In this document: positions 1 to 7,384 of the stretch, one piece after another
Position numbering within the stretch: position 1 is the stretch's first letter
How the letters are laid out: each line of letters opens with the position of its first letter
Origin: an uncultured Lachnospiraceae bacterium
GTDB lineage: Bacteria; Bacillota; Clostridia; Lachnospirales; Lachnospiraceae
Direction of reading: 5' to 3'
DNA: 9,712 nucleotides
Assembly (NCBI GenBank): GCA_900554205.1
Contig: USGM01000117.1
Span: forward strand, 1-9,712
Program-made: the position numbers and the translations under genes
The notes under the pieces: model-generated
Database searches by the model: none
The model's input: the letters and a program-made list of their open reading frames with translations, nothing else
Told to the model about the DNA's origin: nothing

Positions 1-12
1 GGTGCTTACATG

Positions 13-50
13 GCGTACTTTGGCAGGCACCGCGTACTTCGGTGCCTTTT
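13..50. repeat. Inverted repeat with overlapping short direct repeat at the left edge
   Basis: Positions 25-32 (AGGCACCG) and 40-47 (CGGTGCCT) form a perfect 8-bp stem with a 7-nt loop. On the plus strand the right arm runs into a short T run (47-50), so it resembles a weak Rho-independent terminator for a plus-strand gene lying to the left of the window. The octamer GCGTACTT occurs at 13-20 and again at 32-39. GGTGC at 1-5 could pair with the same GCACC (27-31) that the main stem uses, so two mutually exclusive folds are possible. The T run is short and no gene is visible to the left, so the role is unproven. The rest of 1-148 shows no convincing gene. Confidence 0.35.
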
Positions 51-148
51 ATGCTGCCGTTGCATGCAGAAGGTAGCGCAAGCGTGCCTGCGGTGGTCTG
101 TGCATTTTGTGCAACGTCACTTGTGGAAACAGTGTCTATTCCACTCTC

Positions 149-2287
149 TTACTCTGTCACAAGAATCATCTTCCGGCACTTCTTCCCGGTCAGTTCCTCT
201 GTCCTTGCATCGGACTGTCCAAAGCCCACGCTGACAGCATACCTGCTGCCGCCGGACACCTTCTCGCCCTCGTCATTGATGACGGTCAGCGCGTCCCTGT
301 CCACAGGAACCTGAACCACAGCCTGCCCGCCGGTCTTGATGGAAACTCTCGCAAAGCCGCACAATCTCTCATTCGGCGTTGCATCCGCAGAATCCAACGC
401 CTTTATATATACCTGTACAACCTCCTCGACATCCCGGTCTCCGGTGTTGCTGACCGTAACCTCAAGACTGTCAAGACTTCCGCCCGGAAGTCTTACCTCA
501 CTGCCGTCTGCCAGCTCCTGTCCGCCCAGCTTTACTCCGCTGATCTCTGCGCTGCCGTAGGTCAGACCGTAGCCGAACGGGTAGAGCACCTCTCCCGTAA
601 AGTAGCGGTAGGTTCTGCCCTTCATGGAGTAGTCCTCAAAATCGGGCAGTTCCTCCGTGTCACGATAGAAGGTGACAGGCAGCTTACCGGACGGTGAAAT
701 TTCACCTGTCAGAATATCTGCCACGACACGACCACCCCTTGCGCCGGGATACCACGCCTGTACGATCGCCGCGCAATGCTCCTGCGCATAGCGGAGATCC
801 ATGGCGCTTCCGGTCATGTTGACAAGAATCACAGGCTTTCCGGCTGCCACTACGGCCTCCAGAAGCTCGCGCTGAACCTCCGGCAGAAGCAGATCGACCT
901 TATCACCTGACGCGTAGCTGTTACCGGTATCTCCCTCTTCTCCCTCGAGCGTCTCATCCAGCCCGAGACACAGGACAACAACATCGCTGTTCTTCGCCAC
1001 CGCAACCGCCTCGCTGATGCGGTCCTGACGCAGGCCGAGGTTCTCAACCCTGTCCTTGAACAGATGGCAGCCCTCCGAATAGTAAACGCGCACATCCCCG
1101 CCCATGCAGTCCTGAATGCCCTCGAGCACGGTAATGTACCGGGAGGAGGTCCCGTGATAATTTCCAATCAGTGCGGCACGGCTGTTGGCATTCGGACCAA
1201 TCACTCCGACCGCCTTTAATTTCTTCTTTTCCAGCGGAAGAATCCCGTTGTTCTTCAGAAGAACAACCGATTCCGCCGTTGCCCTGTCTGCAAGGGCAAG
1301 ATGCTCCCTGCACTCGATCCTGTCATAACCGATCTTGTCATATTCTGTCTCATCAAAAAGTCCAAGCATAAAGCGGGTTGTGAACAGTCTCTCCGCCGCA
1401 AGCGTGATGTCCTCCTCGCTCACAAGCCCCTGCTCACATGCCTTCATCATGTGAAGGTAAGTGTTTCCGCAGTTTACGTCACAGCCGGTCTTGAGCGCCA
1501 GCGCCGCCGATTCCTCCGCGGTGTCCGTCACCATGTGGTTGGTATGGAAATCGCGGACAGCCCAGCAGTCAGAGACATAGTATCCGTCAAAGCCCCACTC
1601 GCCTCTCAGAATGTCCTGCATCAGCGTCTTGCTGCCACAGCAGGGCTCGCCGTTGGTTCTGTTGTAGGCGCCCATAACGCCCTCGACATCCGCATCCTTC
1701 ACCAGCTTCTCAAATGCAGGAAGATAGGTCTCCCGCATATCCTTCTTGGATGCCTTCGCATCAAATTTATGGCGCACTGCCTCCGGACCGGAATGTACGG
1801 CAAAATGCTTCGCACATGCCGCCGCCTTCAGATACTCACCGTCACCCTGGATTCCATCCACAAATGCTTTTCCGAGCTCACCGGTCAGATAGGGATCCTC
1901 GCCGTAGGTCTCGTGTCCCCTTCCCCATCTGGGATCTCTGAAAATATTGACATTCGGAGACCAGAAGGTCAGTCCCTTGTAAATATCCCTGTCATTCTCT
2001 TTCACATAGGCGTTATACTTTGCACGCCCCTCCTCGGCAATGGTATCGCCGACCTTCTCCGCCAGATCCGTGTCAAAGGCAGCCCCTATGGCGATTGCCT
2101 GCGGGAACACGGTTGCAACTCCTGCTCTCGCCACACCGTGCAGTCCCTCATTCCACCAGTTGTAGGCGGGAACCCCGAGTCTGGGAATAGCGGGCGCGTC
2201 ATACTTTAACTGTGAAGCCTTCTCTTCCAGCGTCATCTTACCTACCAGTTCTCTGGCACGCTGCTGCGCCGTTGTTCTGTCTCTCAT
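149..2287 (-). CDS. Glycoside hydrolase family 3 beta-xylosidase (possibly also alpha-L-arabinofuranosidase)
   Basis: This 712-residue enzyme is expected to cleave terminal beta-1,4-xylosyl (perhaps arabinosyl) residues from the non-reducing ends of xylo-oligosaccharides, in the cytoplasm, since no signal peptide is present. The N-terminal GH3 barrel shows NWWNEGLHGVARAG (43-56), a block characteristic of GH3 xylosidases, then DPRWGRGHETYGEDP (118-132), KHF (160-162) and YVSDCWAV, where Asp240 is the predicted nucleophile. The C-terminal alpha/beta domain carries GLDETLEGEEGD (442-453), containing the acidic loop expected to supply the acid/base. A fibronectin-III-like domain ends the protein (about 580-700). 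Upstream in-frame ATGs exist at 2371 and 2299, but only the ATG at 2287 has a ribosome binding site, and homologous proteins begin near this point. It is the last gene of the xylan cassette, 218 bp downstream of GH115. Beta-glucosidase activity cannot be excluded from sequence alone. Confidence 0.93.
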   Translation of the reverse strand: MRDRTTAQQRARELVGKMTLEEKASQLKYDAPAIPRLGVPAYNWWNEGLHGVARAGVATVFPQAIAIGAAFDTDLAEKVGDTIAEEGRAKYNAYVKENDRDIYKGLTFWSPNVNIFRDPRWGRGHETYGEDPYLTGELGKAFVDGIQGDGEYLKAAACAKHFAVHSGPEAVRHKFDAKASKKDMRETYLPAFEKLVKDADVEGVMGAYNRTNGEPCCGSKTLMQDILRGEWGFDGYYVSDCWAVRDFHTNHMVTDTAEESAALALKTGCDVNCGNTYLHMMKACEQGLVSEEDITLAAERLFTTRFMLGLFDETEYDKIGYDRIECREHLALADRATAESVVLLKNNGILPLEKKKLKAVGVIGPNANSRAALIGNYHGTSSRYITVLEGIQDCMGGDVRVYYSEGCHLFKDRVENLGLRQDRISEAVAVAKNSDVVVLCLGLDETLEGEEGDTGNSYASGDKVDLLLPEVQRELLEAVVAAGKPVILVNMTGSAMDLRYAQEHCAAIVQAWYPGARGGRVVADILTGEISPSGKLPVTFYRDTEELPDFEDYSMKGRTYRYFTGEVLYPFGYGLTYGSAEISGVKLGGQELADGSEVRLPGGSLDSLEVTVSNTGDRDVEEVVQVYIKALDSADATPNERLCGFARVSIKTGGQAVVQVPVDRDALTVINDEGEKVSGGSRYAVSVGFGQSDARTEELTGKKCRKMILVTE

Positions 2288-2298
2288 ATGATTCCTCA
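2288..2298 (-). promoter_or_regulatory. Ribosome binding site deciding the GH3 start
   Basis: On the minus strand TGAGGA (2298-2293) lies 5 nt before the ATG at 2287. The in-frame ATG at 2299 and the one at 2371 have no purine-rich sequence at a usable distance, so 2287 is preferred. Confidence 0.6.
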
Positions 2299-2334
2299 TT
2301 TCTGCGCACCTGTCGTCATATAGTTCTCTACACT

Positions 2335-2365
2335 GATCTGTGTCATGTGCGCATAGACACAGATC
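2335..2365 (-). repeat. Strong stem-loop in the GH115-GH3 intergenic region
   Basis: GATCTGTGTC (2335-2344) and GACACAGATC (2356-2365) are perfect 10-nt inverted repeats separated by 11 nt. Inside the loop, ATG/CAT can add three more pairs around a TGCG loop with one bulged A. It sits 36 nt upstream of the GH3 ribosome binding site. Neither side has a T run, so it does not look like a Rho-independent terminator. It could be an mRNA processing or stabilising hairpin in a polycistronic transcript, or a dyad operator for a dimeric regulator. A minor CACGC/GCGTG hairpin lies at 2396-2409. I saw no convincing -35/-10 pair elsewhere in this 218-bp gap. Confidence 0.6.
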
Positions 2366-2505
2366 CTGCATATCACGGACATCGGTTTACATTCACACGC
2401 TTCTGCGTGCCGTATCTTCATTCAGATTACCATGCTTCCCCGCTTCTATCCTCTCACATTGTGCTAACTTGCACCCATTTTTTGCGCAGATGGCGGGCAC
2501 AGAAC

Positions 2506-5400
2506 CTATACAAAGGCACTTTCCTCCGGTCCGAGGTAGGAGGTGTGGATTGCCGTTCTTCCATTTCCGCCTGCTGCCGGAATCACCCTGATGCGCTCGG
2601 GCACAACACCCGCTTCCAGCGCTCCCAGCGTCAGCTCCCTGACGCCCTTCTCAAAGTGCATGACCGTCTCAACGGAATGAATCTGGTCCAGTACACCCCT
2701 GCACCAGCTGCTGTCCCTGGTATCTCCTGCCTTGAAGTCAGCCCCGACAAAGGTGAGGCTTCTCTCCTCCCCCTCTGCCGCGACGCGGATTCTGAGGCTC
2801 TGCCGGTTAAATGCCGGATTGGTCGGCGCCGCCAGAATCTCCACGCGGTAATCGCCGCTCTTCGGGATTAGGAAGCGGTATTTCAGCTCCGGCGCCTCCT
2901 GCCCCTCGCTGAAGGCGGCTGTAAACGGCACAACCTTCACGGCGGTGCCATACTGCCCATAACCTCTGAGCACCTGATAAGCGCCCGCTTCCACGTCCTT
3001 CTTTTCCGCATAATGCGCCGCATTCATCGTAATAACGCCATTTTGCGGCAGGAAGGTCATCGGCGGAAGCGCCTCTGTCTCTGTCCTGACACCACTGATC
3101 TCGACAGCGACAACCGTGTCCCCATCGCTGATATGTAATGTCACCTTCTCTGTCACTTTCGGGAGCAGTTCCCGCCTGCAGCGCAGAACCACCTCCTGCA
3201 GCTCCTCCACATCTCCGCTAAGCGGTGATACTTCAAGCCACTCCGGCAGCTTTCCCGATGCCACACTGATTTCGTAATGGATGGCGCCGGGACCGTCCGA
3301 GGACACCTCAAGAATAATTTCCCCGCAACCCTCGCTCATAAAGTCATCCACAAAAATGCGCTCCGGACCGCCATAGTTTTTGAATGCCACCCGCTCGTCA
3401 TCCTTGCGCGACACACTCATCCGGTTCTTCGCAGTCGGATAAAGCCGGCATACGACAGGATATCTGCAGCCGTCCTCATTCCACTTTGTAAAGCCGATAT
3501 GCGGAGCCAGCTGCATGCCCTTCCACTTACCGCCCTGAAAAGCTGCAAATTCATCCGCAAGCCTGTTATCCTGCTCTATGCATTCCTCCGCAAGCGCGGC
3601 GTAACGGTTTGCCGCCTTTCTGCCCTGAGAGGCGTAATGTCTGCTCTTTCCGGCATAGAGATGCAGCTTGAGCAGATTCGCGGAGGCAGCTGCCGAAAAG
3701 CCTGCCATACTGTAATAGCCGTTCCTCTCCGCCTCGGATAAGCCATCCCGCAGCTCGGCATCCAATGCCTGAATGTCCTCCGCCGCCTTAAGCATCCTGT
3801 CCGCCTCAAGGTAATGGCAGGGATGATAGATATTTTCATTCAGCGCCTCGGGTCTGCGCTGGTGGTTCAGATCGATATATGACAGCAGCAGCTTTGCCGC
3901 CTTCTCCTGCAGCTGCTTCTCCGCCGTCGGGAAGGATTTTTCCGCCCACTGCGCCGCAAATTCACGATAGCTGTCCGGGTTCGCGCTGCCCCACCGGTCA
4001 AAGTCATAGGCGAGGGACATGAAATAGGTCAGCGGTACCTCGTGCAGCTTTAAGTCTCCGACATTCACGATCCACAGATCGCGCACGCCGTACTCATACG
4101 CGGTGCACATCTGCTCCCATGTCTTTGACAACGGCGTGGAATCCACCCATTCATAGGAAATCGGCCCGCCGTGATAGTCGAAGTGGTAATACATGCCGAA
4201 GCCGCCCCTGCGGTCTCGGATCTCCGGCGTCGGCAGGGTTCTCATGTGTCCGAAATTATCCTCACAGAGCATACAGATCACACCGTCAAGCTCGTCCCAG
4301 TCCTTCAGTCCGGCAACGTGTTCGTCCCCGTAAAAATATGCCTCGACCTCTTTGTACAGCGCCAGCATCTGCGGCACCTTGTCCAGATCCTCATTGACAT
4401 TTTCACGAATCAGCTTTCTCTGCTTTCTGATGATGTCCTTCAGTAGATTGATATTTTCCTCGACCGTCGCATCGTCGCCGAGCATGGAGGAGTCTCTCTC
4501 CCCGCGCATACCGATGGTGATCACATTCTCATATTTTCCGCTGCGCTTAAGGGAATCCTCCCAATAATTCAACAGTCCCTGCTCATTGGTATAAAAATTC
4601 CACTCGTTGCCGTAGCGCGTTCCCTCGCCGCGCACCTTGTCCCACTCCTCGCTGGCGCGGAGACAGGGCTCGTGATGGGAATAGCCCATGACGACACCGT
4701 AGATGTCGGCAAGCTCCTCGTTTGCGCTTCCCGGCCCGTCCAACGGGAAGGAGGATGCCCACATTGCCGGCCAGAGATAATTGCCCTTCATCCTCAGCAG
4801 AAATTCAAACACATGGCGGTACATGTCTGCATTGACACCGCCGAAATGTGAGCATGCCCAGTTTCCGAAGCAGGGCCATTCGTCATTGATGAAAAAGCCT
4901 CTGTAGCGCACGGACGGCTCCTTTGACACTGTCTCAATATCCGTCCCCACGACGGGATCGGGGCATCTCCTCGGCGCCGCATCCCCGAAGTAGACCAGCG
5001 GGGTCACTCCGAGATACTCCGACAGCGTAAACATGCCGTAGATGGTTCCCCGCTTATCGCTTCCGCAGATGACGAGCGCACTGTCCACGCCCTCAAGCGG
5101 ATGCTCCAGAAGCTGTATCTTGTAAGTCTCTCTCTTTCCCCTGATCTCCTCCGCAGAGAAGCTGCCCTTTTTCTCAAGCTCTTCCAGAAGCACGCTGTGT
5201 CCGACCGTGGCGCAGAGGATCACGCTGCCTCCGGGCTTGCGGTTCAGCCACGCCTCGTTCACTCTCTCAGGCTTCTTATCCGAAACAAGGCAGATGTCCT
5301 CCGCCAGTGTGTCGGCAATTCGTCTGACACCCTCGTAGCCTGTCGTCTCAACCAGAATCGGAACCGCCCTGTTTTCTTCAATAAGTCTGAATTCTGCCAT
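2506..5400 (-). CDS. GH115 xylan alpha-1,2-glucuronidase
   Basis: This 964-residue protein is predicted to remove (4-O-methyl)glucuronic acid from internal and terminal xylose units of glucuronoxylan or its oligosaccharides, the activity that defines GH115. Visible family blocks, in order: FFINDEWPCFGNWA (169-182), LLRMKGNYLWPAMW (201-214), GVVMGYSHHEPC (235-246), TIGMRGERDSSM (295-306), CEDNFGHMRTLP (379-390) and YYHFDYHGGP (404-413). These lie in the catalytic barrel, preceded by an N-terminal alpha/beta domain (1-160). A mainly helical region follows (about 490-630), then an Ig-like segment (about 675-770) and the GH115 C-terminal jelly-roll-like domain (about 785-950). Length is normal for the family. 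There is no signal peptide, so it is likely cytoplasmic. It follows the esterase by 52 bp, which suits sequential deacetylation and deglucuronidation. I cannot assign the exact catalytic acids with certainty. Confidence 0.95.
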   Translation of the reverse strand: MAEFRLIEENRAVPILVETTGYEGVRRIADTLAEDICLVSDKKPERVNEAWLNRKPGGSVILCATVGHSVLLEELEKKGSFSAEEIRGKRETYKIQLLEHPLEGVDSALVICGSDKRGTIYGMFTLSEYLGVTPLVYFGDAAPRRCPDPVVGTDIETVSKEPSVRYRGFFINDEWPCFGNWACSHFGGVNADMYRHVFEFLLRMKGNYLWPAMWASSFPLDGPGSANEELADIYGVVMGYSHHEPCLRASEEWDKVRGEGTRYGNEWNFYTNEQGLLNYWEDSLKRSGKYENVITIGMRGERDSSMLGDDATVEENINLLKDIIRKQRKLIRENVNEDLDKVPQMLALYKEVEAYFYGDEHVAGLKDWDELDGVICMLCEDNFGHMRTLPTPEIRDRRGGFGMYYHFDYHGGPISYEWVDSTPLSKTWEQMCTAYEYGVRDLWIVNVGDLKLHEVPLTYFMSLAYDFDRWGSANPDSYREFAAQWAEKSFPTAEKQLQEKAAKLLLSYIDLNHQRRPEALNENIYHPCHYLEADRMLKAAEDIQALDAELRDGLSEAERNGYYSMAGFSAAASANLLKLHLYAGKSRHYASQGRKAANRYAALAEECIEQDNRLADEFAAFQGGKWKGMQLAPHIGFTKWNEDGCRYPVVCRLYPTAKNRMSVSRKDDERVAFKNYGGPERIFVDDFMSEGCGEIILEVSSDGPGAIHYEISVASGKLPEWLEVSPLSGDVEELQEVVLRCRRELLPKVTEKVTLHISDGDTVVAVEISGVRTETEALPPMTFLPQNGVITMNAAHYAEKKDVEAGAYQVLRGYGQYGTAVKVVPFTAAFSEGQEAPELKYRFLIPKSGDYRVEILAAPTNPAFNRQSLRIRVAAEGEERSLTFVGADFKAGDTRDSSWCRGVLDQIHSVETVMHFEKGVRELTLGALEAGVVPERIRVIPAAGGNGRTAIHTSYLGPEESAFV

Positions 5401-5410
5401 ACCTTCCTCT
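5401..5410 (-). promoter_or_regulatory. Ribosome binding site deciding the GH115 start
   Basis: On the minus strand AGAGG (5410-5406) stands 5 nt before the ATG at 5400. A longer reading from the ATG at 5430 would translate this purine-rich stretch as RKEEG and has no good site of its own, so the start at 5400 is preferred. Confidence 0.65.
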
Positions 5411-5414
5411 TTCC

Positions 5415-5431
5415 TGCGCACAGTGTGCACA
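5415..5431 (-). repeat. Small stem-loop just upstream of the GH115 ribosome binding site
   Basis: On the minus strand the 17-nt segment TGTGCACACTGTGCGCA folds into a 7-bp stem (one G-T wobble) with a 3-nt loop. It ends 4 nt before the AGAGG of GH115, within the 52-bp gap after the esterase stop. There is no T run after it, so it is not a typical terminator. As DNA, its core GCACA-G-TGTGC (5418-5428) is also a short dyad. Confidence 0.45.
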
Positions 5432-5452
5432 TGCTGTCACTTGTTTTCCTGT

Positions 5453-7159
5453 CTATCTTCCGTTGTCAACATATCCGAAGCCAAGGATTGTGAACTGCTT
5501 CTGTTCATCTCCCTGCCGCATCCGGATCTCCACATGATGCCGCTTTCTTTCCGCACCCCTCAAAAGGATCAGCGCATTGCAGTGCGTCCAGCCCACGTCC
5601 CTTGGATTGATCTCCCGCACCTTCTCGCCGTCCACAAACGCCTCAATGCAGCCCGCCATAGGTGACGCGGAATCCTTCGCCACGATCAGCAGGGCGCTGC
5701 ACACAATATCCATACAGAACGGTCTGTCCCCGCCCGTGTGGAGCCAATTGTCCGGGAACTCCGGTGTCACGGACAGATCGCGGTTCCTCTCCACCGCCTG
5801 AAGCTCCTTATCGGTGCCGGAAAAGTCTCCGCAGTCAAGGTTCTCCGCCGCCTCCGCGCACCGTCTGTCCAACAGCTTCACTCCCTCGAACTCTGCGCTG
5901 AACGGAGCCGGAATTTCGCTGATGTCAATTTCCCCATCTGTGTCCGTGCCGTCAATCTGCTGAAACAGATATCCGATTGCATCCGCCATGATGGTATGTC
6001 CGTAATTGCTGGGATGGAAACTGTCATAGAAGAACTGATTCTTCGACAGGACACGTCCCTCCCCCGCCTTCCGGTAAAACTGCTCCGTCACGCAGTTTTT
6101 GATGCTTACCATCGGCAGCTGATATGCCTTTCCGACCGGAGACAGTCTCTCCTGCAGATTGAAATCGTCCGCGAAGACCGCAAACAGGAGGATGACGCCG
6201 GGCTTTTGACCGGAGAGCAGGATCTTGCGCACCAGGCTGTCATAGCAGTGCCCCTTCGTCTCGTCGCCCTCGTCGTTCACTGCATATTCGACAATGACAA
6301 GATCGGGAACCACCTTTCCCTCTGCACACACATCCCTGTCATAGCGGATCATGCCCAGCTCCGAGGAGGTTCCCCCCACACCAGCCTTGACATAGTGGAT
6401 ATTTTCCTCCGTGCTCCTTCCGCAAAGCTTACAGAAGCGCTCAAAGGTCTTCCATGCATAGCACTCCGTATTGATCGGAATAGCGCCCGCGCCCTGTGTG
6501 ATGGAGCCGCCGATGAATGCGATCGTCACGTCCTCGCCGCGTCTCGCCTTTTCGATTGCCCGCTTTACCCTTGCATTATTTCCCGCCTGCATCAGAGAAG
6601 CCTTCAACATTTCCCTGTACTCCGGGCGATTAAAGTCGATCGGATTCTCCTCCTCCGGTTCCGGCGCATCGAATCCGTCCTGCAGCACAAAGCGCACTGC
6701 TACCCTTGCCTGCTGATTTGCCTTGGGAAATTCAAAGCGGATCTGTCCCGGAATATCGTCATCCTGCGACCATTCCACATCCTCCAGCCTGATGATGTTC
6801 TCCATGCCGTCCGCGCGCACTCTCTTACGGATTGTCGTGCCGGAGCCATACACATCGGTCTTACCGTACATCTGGAAGGCAAACCCCACCTCGGTAAGGG
6901 GTTCGTCCATTTCCACTGTCACGCCGACAGCATAGACCAGTCCGCGGAACCCTTCAACCGTAGTCATCAGCTTCAGCATTTCCTCATCCACGATCCCGCC
7001 CACCAGCCGGGCAGCGCTGAGCATCCTGCCGTCGTTGAGATAGATAAACTGCGTTCCCGTGCCGTCCGGCTGCCCGGAGCCCGCAACCTGTTTGTTTCTC
7101 ATGATATAAAAGCTTTTTCTCTTTTTTTCCGCGTCACGCGGTGCGATTGGTCCTGCCAT
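5453..7159 (-). CDS. SGNH/GDSL-type carbohydrate esterase, probable xylan acetylesterase
   Basis: The 568-residue protein has a central SGNH hydrolase domain (about 195-402) with all four consensus blocks: GGSIT with nucleophile Ser219, GVGGTS with oxyanion Gly263, EYAVND with Asn295, and DSFHPSNYGH with the Asp379/His382 pair. A segment of about 140 residues before it (about 30-165) looks beta-rich, and a further segment of about 145 residues follows (about 420-568) with PEFPDNWLHTGG and VGWTHCNAL. I cannot assign these flanks to a named module; carbohydrate-binding folds are likely. Next to GH115 and GH3, the natural substrate is acetylated (glucurono)xylo-oligosaccharide. CAZy family placement (CE20-like or unclassified) is uncertain. 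No signal peptide is seen, so it should act in the cytoplasm. It is the first gene of the cassette. The start at 7159 has GGGGGAG 8 nt upstream; the internal ATG at 7102 lacks a site. Confidence 0.88.
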   Translation of the reverse strand: MAGPIAPRDAEKKRKSFYIMRNKQVAGSGQPDGTGTQFIYLNDGRMLSAARLVGGIVDEEMLKLMTTVEGFRGLVYAVGVTVEMDEPLTEVGFAFQMYGKTDVYGSGTTIRKRVRADGMENIIRLEDVEWSQDDDIPGQIRFEFPKANQQARVAVRFVLQDGFDAPEPEEENPIDFNRPEYREMLKASLMQAGNNARVKRAIEKARRGEDVTIAFIGGSITQGAGAIPINTECYAWKTFERFCKLCGRSTEENIHYVKAGVGGTSSELGMIRYDRDVCAEGKVVPDLVIVEYAVNDEGDETKGHCYDSLVRKILLSGQKPGVILLFAVFADDFNLQERLSPVGKAYQLPMVSIKNCVTEQFYRKAGEGRVLSKNQFFYDSFHPSNYGHTIMADAIGYLFQQIDGTDTDGEIDISEIPAPFSAEFEGVKLLDRRCAEAAENLDCGDFSGTDKELQAVERNRDLSVTPEFPDNWLHTGGDRPFCMDIVCSALLIVAKDSASPMAGCIEAFVDGEKVREINPRDVGWTHCNALILLRGAERKRHHVEIRMRQGDEQKQFTILGFGYVDNGR

Positions 7160-7188
7160 CAGATCGTCTCCCCCATTTCTCTTCCTCC
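7157..7188 (-). promoter_or_regulatory. Esterase translation initiation region with overlapping five-codon minicistron
   Basis: On the minus strand a near-ideal GGAGG (7188-7184) is followed after 7 nt by an ATG at 7176 that opens a five-codon frame (MGETI) stopping at TGA 7161-7159. That stop shares its A with the esterase ATG at 7159 (TGATG). A second purine run, GGGGGAG (7174-7168), lies inside the minicistron, 8 nt before the esterase ATG. The esterase could therefore be translated by direct initiation or by stop-restart coupling from the minicistron. The arrangement is seen directly; the function is inferred. Confidence 0.4.
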
Positions 7189-7214
7189 GGGTCTGGCAGC
7201 CCTGCCACAGACCC
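7189..7214 (-). repeat. Strong 5'-leader stem-loop of the esterase mRNA
   Basis: On the minus strand GGGTCT pairs with AGACCC and, after a 2-nt bulge (GT), GGCA pairs with TGCC around a GGGC loop, giving a 10-bp GC-rich stem. Its 3' foot directly abuts the GGAGG at 7188-7184. There is no following T run, so it is not a terminator. A 5'-end protecting hairpin, a translational control element, or an operator dyad are all possible. Confidence 0.5.
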
Positions 7215-7236
7215 AGAATGTTCTACTATCATTATA

Positions 7237-7264
7237 TTTATCCAGCCACGCTGAATCTCCTCAA
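7237..7264 (-). promoter_or_regulatory. Candidate promoter for the xylan cassette
   Basis: On the minus strand TTGAGG (7264-7259) and GATAAA (7242-7237) are spaced by 16 nt, each matching four of six consensus bases of a housekeeping promoter. A perfect TATAAT (7236-7231) overlaps just downstream but lacks a well-spaced -35. Either choice gives a leader of roughly 65-70 nt that contains the 7189-7214 stem-loop. I found no good match to a catabolite-responsive element in 7177-7400. Confidence 0.35.
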
Positions 7265-7351
7265 CCATTGTTGATTCGTGTGCACTTTTTGCTAATTTAA
7301 AACTGGTCTGGTAAAAAAGTTTCTCTCTGGCACTTTTTATAGAGCCACTCT

Positions 7352-7360
7352 TGCTATACA
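7352..7360 (+). promoter_or_regulatory. Candidate extended -10 promoter for the vitamin B6 operon
   Basis: TGC-TATACA has the TGn extension of an extended -10 element and would start transcription near 7366-7368, giving a leader of only about 35 nt, too short for a riboswitch. No good -35 is seen; the stretch 7331-7340 is T-rich. The nonamer GCACTTTTT occurs at 7282-7290 and 7330-7338, the second copy falling where a -35 would lie. Confidence 0.3.
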
Positions 7361-7384
7361 CTCTGCGTATAGAATTTGAGCGAG

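Noticed and set aside
2..76. Plus-strand open frame from the left edge ending VACRR at a TAG, possibly the hydrophobic tail of a membrane protein
   Set aside because: Only 24 codons are visible, there is no recognisable motif, and the 25-50 hairpin lies within it. It could be real but cannot be supported.
123..144. GTGGAA/TTCCAC 6-bp inverted repeat just after the GH3 stop, as a terminator
   Set aside because: The stem is short, the loop is 10 nt, and no T run follows on the minus strand.
1301..2209. Plus-strand open frame of 302 codons opposite GH3
   Set aside because: The opposite strand encodes conserved GH3 blocks throughout; no motif or credible ribosome binding site was seen here.
5738..7300. 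Long plus-strand open frame (520 codons) opposite the esterase
   Set aside because: It is antisense to a gene with a complete catalytic motif set, has no family motif, and is Arg/His/Leu-rich as expected of a complement frame.
7134..7361. Minus-strand GTG-started frame of 75 codons covering the divergent promoter region
   Set aside because: It has no ribosome binding site, overlaps the esterase start in another frame, has no motif, and spans the promoter-like elements.
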